Shown here piece after piece: positions 21,201-33,200 of a stretch of DNA of 64,000 nucleotides. The notes below the pieces were generated by a model. The model was not told the origin of the DNA. It did not search any database and saw only the letters and a program-made list of their open reading frames with translations. How positions within the stretch are numbered: the stretch's first letter is position 1; every line of letters starts with the position of its first letter. This DNA is from Atopsyche davidsoni (lineage: Eukaryota > Arthropoda > Insecta > Trichoptera > Hydrobiosidae). The stretch is from contig JAILWY010000021.1 in the NCBI GenBank assembly GCA_022113835.1, forward strand, positions 1,984,001 through 2,048,000, written 5' to 3'. A program made the position numbers and the translations under genes.

Positions 21201-24200
21201 GGTGAAAGTCAATTGAATAAAAAAGGCTTTGAATTATGTAGGATTGATTGATAAGCCAGTGAATTATGAAAGCCTTCGAATTAAAAAAGCTAAAAATCAG
21301 TTAAAGATATTTCAGAAGTGAAATTTTTAAAGTTTACGATCCAGGAAATTACACATTTTATGAAATTATAATGATGTTGGTTTTAAGTTAAATTATTCCA
21401 CATAAAATCTTCACAAAATCTCAAACGAGCCAATTTAAAACTGCTCTCTGCGAAGCATATTTTTTTGACGGACGTAATCGCCTGTGCAGCGGAATATACT
21501 GTTAATATTTTCATCGCGATTTCACGGAATTCTTTTTCGCAGAGAAATAATTAAACGAAAACAAATCAGCGCGAGTCTTCTCTTCGGGAACATCGGACGG
21601 CGGGGGTGTTACACCCCAACACCCCAACACCCCAACACCCCAACACCCCAACACCCCAACACCCCAACACCCCAACACCCCAACACCCCAACACCCCAAC
21701 ACCCCAACACCCCAACACCCCAACACCCCAACACCCCAACACCCCAACACCCCAACACCCCAGCATCCCAGCACCCCAACACCCCCGATGGTGTGGCCCG
21801 CTCCGAAAGAATTCTTTTATTAGCACCCAATTCTGTTTTCATCGATGGATTTTTCCCTTTTTTGTTTCCTTCAACCTAGCAGAGTGTATTTTTATTGTTT
21901 GTTATGATTACGATGTACTAAGCGAATTAAAAATACGCGCAGACAAATTCTTCTAATATTAAAAATACATTTTTTAACGTCGAAAATACTAAATCTAAAT
22001 AAAAAGATAATAATCACATACCTCCGCGTGGTGAATTCAGTCAATACATTTTTATAAATAATAATTCATTGGCCAGCATAATAGGTGAAATGAAGTAGCT
22101 TTAGATTGGTTGAGAAAACAGACTATGAAGTTATAGGAATTGTAACAATTATACAAAACATATATAGAAAATCATACTCATTGATTTACTGTACTTCTTA
22201 ACAGATGCGTTGGTTGAACACTAAAAAATTTGTTTAATATTTATTTTTAAAAACTATATCGTATGATTGATTTAGTGGCATTGTTTGCCACGTATGCAGT
22301 TTTTGAACATTCAATATATATGGAGTTAGACTATAATTAGGATTAGGTATCATTAGAAATAAAAACAGTACTCGAAACTCGTACATCTATTTGAAATTTA
22401 AAATGATATTTTCCGTTGCTATTCAACGGGCAGCGGGCGGATCGAATGTAAAAATTGGGGAATCCCAAATGAACCCGAAAATCAAAATATCAAGAAGACG
22501 CTCTGAAGCTCGGTGGATTGGCAAAATTGCCATACGACACAAAATGGCGGAGGATTGTCAGCAATAGATACGCCCCGGGGAGGCATTCATCCTTCGTGAG
22601 TGCGGGTTACTTATCAAGTCAGAGGTTGTACCTGGCAGGGGTGCACGTGTCGGCAGGGCGATTCTCCTGTTTAATCAGATCACCTCAGTTGTTGATATGC
22701 TCCAGATGAGTGAGCAGAGACTTGTGCCATCTTGTAAAGTAATATATTGACTTTACCCGGAGATATTTAAAGCCTACGTGTTCAAAATATCAATTGGTTT
22801 TTTTTATTCTTTTGTATTTGCATGATGTGTGGATATAATTTTCCGACGCCACAAATCGTTGTAGAAAAAATAAGGGTTGGTTCAGAAATATAAAATATGT
22901 ATATGGAAACTTGTTGTTTATCGTGCTTTTTAACACATATGTCGATTTTTTTATTGAACGTCAATCAGATGCGTATTTATTACCCATTACGAGTTTATTA
23001 TATTATTACTAATATGATTAGGCACATTAGTTCATACATAGAAGATGATTTAAAGAAACTCTCAGAAAAATATCATCGTGATTTGTGTGGGATTTGAACC
23101 CACATCCCCTGGCTTACATGGCCGGTGTACACACAAATCACGATGATATTTTTCTGAGTTTCTTTAAATCATCTTCTATGTATGAACTAATGTGCCTAAT
23201 CATATTAGTAATAATATACTTAAACAATCAATTCAAAACATGTTTGTTAATCTTAATTAGGAGTTTTTAATTGATCACATTCATACATACAACAGAATAC
23301 GCGAGAGTTGTTTTTTTTTTGTAAACCAGTTAAAGAAACGAAATAATTTTTTTAATTAACTTATTAATTTAAAAAAAACTCATGGATTCACAGCAAAAAG
23401 TATTAAATTTTAGAAGTAAAGTTAGTATGAATATATATATTTTTTAATATTATCTCAAAAAGCAGAAAATATTGAATTAAATTTGCTATTCAAATTTCTT
23501 GCATAAAAGATACATTTTAAGGTAAAATTACTCATTTCTTCATTATACTAAATCTGTTATCAAAACGAAATTACTGAAAAGAAGCCTATTTGGGAAAGCT
23601 TTATGTTGTAAACAAATATATGGTAGTTATAATTTTATTCTTATATGAAAAAAAATTTGTAGAATACTTTAAATGATTACAAATTATAAAATGTTGATAC
23701 TCTTCTAAGACAAGTAGGCTTTGAACCTTTTATTGCGAAGATGTAAGTTCAACTTTAATCTGTGTCTCTTAAAAAAATAATCTCAGCGTTTCATGCATGG
23801 ATTGAAATTATTGAATCATATTTTGTACACAATACACCTGTATATACAAAACATGAAAACTTAATTAATCAATCTACTTTTTTTTGCATTGTTGGCAACT
23901 AAGATTAATATTTAAATCAAGGATTTCAAGAAAAGAGAGAATAACGTTAAAGATGTCTGCATAAATTTTGAATGGAGTTTTCTCCTTTAAAAAGAGCCGG
24001 CGTGGATGGTCTCGATTGTGCTGCGGGCCCGTCGTTTTGCATATAAAATAAAATCTGCTTGCAAGCAGAAAAAAACATTTAGCTCGTGAAGTTTTCCTCA
24101 CTTGGGGAGCACAGTGCCCACGGGGCGGCTCCGCGTCATTCCGTGAAGAATCACAATCTGGTTGAAATGCTTTTGTTGTGCTTTAAAAATACGTGTTGAG

Positions 24201-27200
24201 AATAAATTATTGGGCCAATATCAGCCGCGGCTGTTTCGTGCCCACAGTTCATTACTAAATTATAAATCTTGTTGAGGGACAAGGCATTTGATTGGTGAAG
24301 ATCCATTTTTTTCCAGTTTATTATATTTTTTGCATGACTAGTTCAGTTATGCATTTGATGATGACCAAGTCTGTTGGTCGAAACTAGTCATGCAAAAAAT
24401 ATAATAAACTTGAAGTGAAGAAAGAATACAAAGTTACCTTTATTATTAATAAAAAAATATAAATCTTGTACTATATAGTATATACACATCGCTCACAATT
24501 TATTGCTGATTTATCAATCTCATATAAGTGACTCACAGTTTACTGCCGATTTACTTTCTTCGTCGAGTGCCTCTCCTTAAAGGAGGTGGGCGACCATTTC
24601 ATTGAGCAGTGTAGTGGTACTTTTCAGTATTGATTTACCTGATTTGCTGATAAAAATCTCATATATACATCGCACAAAGTTTATTGTTGAATTATCAAAC
24701 AGGAGTGATTAGTTATTTTGAGTCTTTTTTATATAAAATGAATATGCTCGTATAAAAATTGAGGATGCGTGACAACAGATAAACAAGCGTGTTTATCAAA
24801 TTATTTTTAACACATTAACAAACAAATCATCATTCGTCATGTCAAATAACATGTATTTTTTATTTTTTGCACGTGGTAATTTGTTCTTCAAACCGTGACA
24901 CTGTGGCGCAAAAATTGTGACATAAAATAAGACAACCTTTCATTTTATACAATACCTTACATTATTCTTTCAAAATTAAAAGCACGTGTTATTTTTCGTC
25001 GAGCCTTACAGCACAGAGGCGGACGTTAATTTAATATGAGGCATAACTTCTCGGCGGAAAGCTCGCGTGTGGCTTCGCAGCTTCCGGTGCGCCGGCGCTA
25101 CCTGGCGGAAGGGGTCGCGAGCGGAGCCAGTAATTGCGTTACGTTTTCTCATCACCCGCTGAGATCGCTTAGGCCAGGGAACATTGTCAGTATTCATCGC
25201 CTATTGGGGCGTCATTTTGCATAATAAACCGAAATGGAAGTAATCTTGTATTGGAAATTGATTACAAGAAGGATGCGTGAATTTTTCATCGGCATTTACA
25301 TTCAGTGTAATATTGATTTTTATCAATGATTAGGATACTTATGCAATAACGAGCAAAAATTCTTGGCATATTTTGTTTCATCGCAACGAGATATTTATTA
25401 AACCTTTTACATGAATTAAATTAATTTATATAATTTTAAGATTACTTAGTCTGTTCTTAGTCTAAAATTAACTTTTATTTACCTTTATCATGGATTTATC
25501 TTAAAACACGTTAATTTTATTTTGATTAATAAAAGAGTACGCAATAATTTATCAATGAATTGAACTATGTCTTGACTATAGTAATCTTTTTTTATATTTT
25601 AAATTTTATGCTCGACATATAATAATATATATAATAAATTAAGTACTGAGTGTGATAAAAGTGAACTTTTTATATAAACTTTATGTTTTGTTTAAAAATG
25701 AAATTTTATAAGCATTGTTTATTGCAATGTTAGAATAAAATGATTTTTCCAGCACAGAATTTTTATAGAGCCGAGAATATTTTAACAATAAAAAATAGAG
25801 AAAAGAATAAGGGTACTATCTTTTTTGTGGGATAGTAGTTTCTACAAGGGTGGAATCTCTTATAAAGTACAGTTTTCGTCATACTTTGGACCTTGCGGCT
25901 TTCACCCCCGCCGTAAAAAATGAGGGAGGAAAATCAAAAGATCAAGTTGCCGGAGCGACTCGCCGAGACGCCGGAGGCTTCTAACACGGCGGCTTGTCGT
26001 GTTTAGGAAACTTTTTATCGGGCATTAATATCCGTCTTTGGGAACTGGGTCGCTTCGGACGTTTAAGATAAATTAGTTTATGGAATGGCAACTCTGGCTG
26101 ACAGGGCCCGGCACTCTCTGCGGTAGATTTGCATATTGAAAGCAATGCTGGGATTGTTCCATCCCAGACTGCCTTCCATGCGCTTCAATGAATTTGATAA
26201 GAAAACAGAATTAGCCTGCGACGGAGTTATGCTTCAAGCTTCAGGTTGCTCTTTCAGTACACGGATTGCTAAAACCTAAATGTCCCTGTCTGAAAATAGC
26301 GAATCATACAAATAGCGTATTTACGTGAATATTGATTAAAATGACAATGTAATATTTTGATAATTATAATGAGCCACATAAGTACATAAAAAAAAATGTA
26401 ATAGGGTATATGTAAAAAAAGAGATATCGTACAATAATGTTTTTCTTTGCGTTTTAGAACACTGAAAAAACAAGATTGATTTAATACAGTTGAAAAAATA
26501 AGTTTTGTTGAAGTTAATTTAGAAATAAATAAATTGTTAAGAGATTGTCCTTTTATAGCATCGTGTATTCTGTATATGCGAAATTTCTAGAATACTCGCA
26601 AGTAGCCGATGAATTCATTATAGCGTGGCACACGATATCCTAAACAAGTTTAAACAAAGATTTAGGAAACAATATGAGATAATCTTAGAGAAACTTCCAA
26701 GTTGCAACTTATTGTGTATACTACGGAAATGAGTACCTTTTCCTGCTTAGCAAACATGCTTATAAACTACATGAATAAAAAATATTTTTGCTTGAGTTCC
26801 GTTTCAGAAATTAAAAGAGATAATAGAATTGTTCGTTGTGAGCTAATACGTGTTGTGCTTTTTAAAGAGAGTTGGGAAAATCTCTTGAAAACTGCACTCG
26901 AGTGCATTCGGAAATAAAAATATACAATTTTAAAAATTCCAGCAAGGATAAGCGGCGAGAGAACAGAAACAGCAAAATTATACAACCCCCGCAGTTTTGT
27001 CGGGCTCAAGCATGCTAAAGCTGGCACATCACCTGGTGTGTTGCAAGAGATGTTCATTACATATTTATAAAAGCCGTGTGAAATTAATAAGCCCGTTGTT
27101 TAGGTTTGTACATAAAATATGGCTGAGAACTCAAGACTTGTTCCCGAGGATTTAGCGTACAACAATAAAATGGCTCCTTTCAAAGATTTACACGAACGAA

Positions 27201-30200
27201 ATGTCCTCGCTTTATTATCATTGGACAGAAAATTAAAGAGAGGCCTTTTATCTTTTATTTGACCTCTTACTTTTAATACTGTATAAAGTAACTCGGGTAT
27301 TATCTGAGCCACATTATATTATTCTGTTTATTTTCAGCATCGTAAGGTATTCTAAGAAAGCGATAATAATATTTAATTAATTAGATTTTTTTATTTCGTC
27401 GTCGTTTTAGATATACTTGTTAAGTCACATTGTACATTAATATTATTTACTAATTATTTTATACAAAAACAAACTGGCTTATTTTCATTAAACATTAGAT
27501 ATAAACAAAAAACCAAAACTAAAGTATAAAGAAATCAAAAGAGGTTAAAAAGAGTACAAGCTAGTCCTATTTGGCTATAATAATTTTATACTAAATTTTA
27601 CTCCAAAATATAAAAGCAATATATGAATGCATGAGGTACGTAAAGGTAGCATATTTTTTACAGAAAGATTATTTTATAGATAAACTTGAGTATAACAAAT
27701 TTTTGAGTTCTTATTAAAAACCAATCTAAATTTAATGTTCAATAATTAAAGTAGATAATTTAAAAACGCTATTTTTCGTTTATTTTTATTCAAATCTATT
27801 GACTTATTTTCAAATCAGCATTACAATATGTTCTTTATGTTTTCCACTATGAATAAATCTTTTCAACGCTTTTTTAACTAAATCAAATTAAGTCATCTTC
27901 AAAATGTCTACAATATAACAAAATACTCGTGTTATTCACATTGTTCATTGTTAATGTATAATAAAATCAAGTATTTGATTAAAATAGGTACTCCGTGTAT
28001 GCACATCGTCAATAAGTATCTTTGAAATTTGTAAATTATATCGTAAGCACCTGGCTAAAGGCCAGGGGTGAACAAACTTTTGATCAGTACGGGCGATCTT
28101 TTTTTTAATTTTTTTACTTATAAGCGTTGATATACTAACATCGTGTATGTTAAGTGATCAAAAATAGGTTTAAATTTAAAATAAACGTAGATAACACTAA
28201 TACATATTTAATATCAAGGTATTTTAATATGGCTAAAAGCTATGTGTGAACAAACTTTTGATCAATATGGGCAATCATTTTTTTTAAAAAAATTTTATTA
28301 TAAGCGTCGGTCTACTAACATCGTGTATGTTAAGTTATCAAAAACAGGATTAAATTTAAAATAAACGTAGATAACACTAATACATACTCAATATCAAGGT
28401 ATTTTATTAAGAGAAAATAATTATTTTTTCTCACAAACTAATCAAGTAATCAATATTTTTGACAGATATTACTTGGTGGTATTCCATTTTAATATTTTAA
28501 ATAAAATACTTGAGCGATTTTTCTACGTGTTATTTTTTTATGCATGTTAACACACTTAGGCGGGTACCAAATTGACTAAACTTATGTGCGTAGCGGGCAA
28601 AATTCGCGTAAAATTGCGCCTGTGAAATCTAGTCTATACACTCTTTGATTTGTAAGTAGTCAAATAAATCGTTTCCTATAAAAAGTTGAACCACTTCATA
28701 CACACTTTGCGGATTACTTGGCATCACAACAACACCACTTTATCCTAAAAATTGTTCAATAATTGGAGGATTATCATTCTCTGACCACTCCACTTCTTCA
28801 TTGTCACTTTGTTCAGAATCACTGGACAGTATTGGTAGAAGTAACGTTGACGAGTCTAAACAAACATAACGAGCTGTAAAATGAAGAATAAAATGACCTT
28901 CTGCCGCTTTTAGAGTAAACACATTCAAAAACGTATTAATATGCGCCCCCCGCCTTCAGGCAGTAGTCCGCGGAACGGGTACTAGAGTGTTAAAAATTAT
29001 TCAAGTATTTTATTTAAAATATTATAAACCAATCATTTTTTATGGGACTGGTATGGGAGATGTGTGCATATAAGACAGACGAGTAGTAGGAATGGTTACG
29101 CGGTCGACGCTTTGGCCACCCCTGCTATAGGCAATCTGCACTGCCTGTTGTGGCTGCGCGAGAATGGGGCAAGGAAGGTGTGGATCGGAACGAACTCCCC
29201 CCGTCGTAAAGGTCGATGGCAAATCAATGGCCGGCTTCGGAGAGGTGTGCAGTCGTAAAGCGCGACTCTCGTAATAAGACCCCCTCCGCACCCTTAATGC
29301 TGAAATTGCAGGCTTTGAAAATAAAAGCAGCCGTTCAATGCGTTTTGCGACGCATTTACGAACTCTGTAAAAATCGGAAAACTGACGGAGGCGAACGTAA
29401 AACTTTTGGATTATATATTAAACGAAAGAAGCTTTGGACTTTTAAGCGATTTAAAAAATAAGGGATGTTTTATTTCGTGAATTTACGACGGGGATAACAT
29501 TTTTTTGTTTTGTTAATCTTATTGTTTGAAGTTGTCAGCGTCAACGCTTTTTCTTTTAAAAATTTACGACAATTTTTTTGACGTTCAGCAGATTTCTTTT
29601 CCTTAAAAATAATTTAACTTTGTCTTTTTATTATATCTCAATTGTTTTTTTTATTCAAACGTACACTAATAAGAAACAATAAATAAAATATATGTACTTA
29701 AAAATACAGCCATTAGTAATGCTTTGGAGCTGTCCACGCAATTTTGCAGTAAAAACATTCTACTCAAGAGACACAAACAATTTTGAGAAAAAGCTTATCA
29801 AAAATAAAAATAAACTCTCAAAAAAACAAAAATATATACTTTAATTTAATTGAAAATATTCATAAAAAATGATTAGAGTTTAAAAAACAAAGAAATATTT
29901 TTGTCAAGATAAAATTAAATTTAAATTGAAAAGTATGGTTTCCACAAAAACCTTTCATAAAGAATATAAAAAAATCCAATAAGAAAAGTTGGAATAGATA
30001 CTCATTTGACGCATTTTCATTGCAGATATATTTTCACTCTACCAATCCAAATGTAAATTATACTACACGAATATGTTTGAAACTTTTAATATTAAAATGT
30101 TACGTTACTATTAACAATAGTTACGACTGTGTGGGAACTGAAAACTATGCAGAAGCAGTGAAATATTACAATTTGCTAGTCTGTTTGGTTACATGGAAAG

Positions 30201-33200
30201 GTTGTCGTGGCTTTAAATAAAGAGTCAAAGCGTATTTCCACTATTGTCCCACAGGAAGGCTTCTCAAACGTAGAAAATAATTAATGAAATTTAGCTCGTC
30301 GCGGTCTGACGAAACAAGTTTGTGATGAGATATATCCGAGAAAGGAATAAATTAAAAATAATTGAATTACATGCTAGCGATTATCTTGTCATTCCGTCAT
30401 GCTAATCTTGGTGACTTTTTAATGAAAATATCTCGAGATTTAATTCGAATAAATTTTAAAATTTTTTATTTAATCCTAATAATAAAATTTACGCACAGAT
30501 TTTTGCATCTGAACAATATCTTAAGTGCGAATATTTCAGCTCGCTCTTTAGCATAATCCCCAGACCTCGGAAGGGAGGGTCCTCACCTGTCTCCTGAAGT
30601 TTTTTTCAGTCTTCTGCCCGCCTTTCATTTATTTGTGTTCGCATGAGATATTTTGTTTATTGTTAACTCCTAGATTGGGAGACATTCAAACTATGGTAAT
30701 TTAAACGAAGAGTCGATTGACAATCCCAATCTGTTAGAATTGGGAGGAACAAGCAAGCAATGAGCAGTGAGCTTATATCATTTTTTTTTTTAACAAATTT
30801 TTTATATTTATAAGACTTATTCAATAATAAATATAAATACTAATGACGCATGGAAATTGGCAATGTTCTTTAGTACATCTAAAATATTTATTATAAAAGA
30901 AAAAACTTCATAAAGTATTAAAACGTAAATTATAGTCAGTTTAAAATTTAGTAAAATTCCCATAATATTTCTGTCTCAACATTATTCATATATTTTTGTA
31001 AATTATTAGCGAAAGACACATCAATCTTTATTTAAAAACCGCAAAGACGCGCATAATATTTCCCATAATTGGGGTTCGTTATATTCACGTTGTATATCCG
31101 ATAAGCCAGCAGAGATTTATAAAATACAATAAAATTCATCCCTCAATTAATTTCCCATGCCCGCCTTTGTGCCGTATATTTATATCCATTCCGTATCCTA
31201 TATTTTTAAGGAGGCCGTGTAAAGGAGAATTTTCTGGTATATTGTATACATTTCCATTATTCTCTTACCTTTTTCGGTTTTCTGTCTCAATTTACAATGG
31301 GGACTGCACGCCATTGTTAAACTCTTAACGCGCTTCCTTTATAATACATCTCCGTCTTTATTACAACTCTCAGGTGGGGTTTACTTTCATGTAATGATTT
31401 CAGCTTTACAATTAAAATTAAATATTTCTTAAAAATTAATACTAGCCACCTATTTTTTAAATATGAAATAAAAATGTTAGGAGATTTAAAACGTGACTTT
31501 GTGCTGAATTGAAAAGACTAGGATAAATATTATCCTGCCGATTTATCCGGCGAGTGGAACTTTCTCCCTTCTTTATTGATTTAGATTTGTCAAGCCTTCG
31601 ATATTTAGACTTCAATGCCTTAAAAAGGTCAGTGGGTATATCTCTCCTGCTAAAACGGATAGGGTGTATCGTGAAAATTTATGTATCCTGTGCATGAACA
31701 TAAATATAAAAAGGCTAGACTCTTTTTTGTAGAAAATTTCAACGTCAATTTTACTGGAAAATATAATTTTAGAAAAATTGTGAAATATTTCACACCATGT
31801 CTACTTTTTTTTAAAAATATCATGGTTATATAAGTTTTTAAATATTTATTTTAATTTTCAAAGCAGTGCTAAATATTTCAAATATGTTCAAAAAAGACAC
31901 AAAAGAAAATTTTATGTAATTAGCAACATCTGATTATAAGTCCATTTTACAATTTATGATTTCATTAAAAACAGCTCAGTTATACACTTCACAATAATCT
32001 CATTATAAAATATTTAGGTTTTTATTAATTGTGCTTTCAACTGAAACAGCACCTGTTAAAACATAAATTTTAACAATTGTAATAATTTTTAAAATAATGC
32101 TTGCTTTAAAAACCTCGCTTTTCAGGCAAACTCTTCAAAACTGGGGTTTCCAGCTCTTACAATGCAAAAAAATTAAATAATACTATGCGAAGCAAGCAGC
32201 AGAGACAAATAAATACGGTTTGTAGATTTAGACACAAGATTTAAACTTGTTTTTCTTTATACTATAACAATGAAAAAGCTTCAGAACCTAAAGTCCAATT
32301 TATCAATAATAATACACAGTGATTATATAATGCATTTTTTTCGACGAGAAAGAATAAATCAATCTCAAAGAGGTCTACTTATTTTATTTTCTTTGACAGT
32401 TATATATTTATTTATGGATAGTGAAATTCTGCTTTTGTAACCAACAAGCTGAGCGTTCTCGAAAAGAATAGTTATATAATATTAACCACCAAAGCCATGG
32501 CTTTCCAATTAAGTATATTTGTAATAATTTGGTCACCCCAGCTCAAATACGGCTCCTACATGAATGTGATAATAATTGGGATCGCAGTTTGAATTAAATA
32601 GTTCAGCTGTGAACAACAGCAAGCCTGTCCTTTCAGTACGTGTCAAAATAGGGTGACCACGAGTCTAACCCAATTTGGTGTTGTGGCGATATCGAGTTTT
32701 GATGCTGCAATTCGCCCCACCCATTAGTAGGGAGTGGTGTCACCCATTTCCACCGCATTTTCCCCACGCACCCACAAAAATATTTTTCCTCTTATTTTCA
32801 ATGCATTTTTTTTGCTAAAAAAACAGGTTTTTAAAAAAAATACTTTTTGGTATATTTTTACTATTTTATTATAATTATTATTTGTGTCCTTTGTACTTTA
32901 GTGTTTTTTACACGAAGCTGTGTGCTGCTTATCTACTTTTATTATAAATAAAAATATACAAAATATAATCATGTGTTATGTTAAGAGATACGTTTGAAGA
33001 ACAATTTTTTTTTTTAAACTTTACGTTTTATTTTAATATAAACTACGATGAAAATATATAATTTAAACGTATTGATTATATGCTCTGTACGCCATTGCTA
33101 CGCTGAAGAAAATGTAAAAAAAATCCTTTAGAAATTTTAATTAATTCTTAAATATGAATACCTCGTTAATCCTGTACGAACGTCACAAAAGCAACCGTCG

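Noticed and set aside
21484..21956. Several overlapping 77-131-aa open frames on both strands (Pro/Thr/Gln/His- or Cys/Trp/Gly-repeats)
   Set aside because: They are produced by the stop-free 8-bp minisatellite; nothing outside the array supports a gene.
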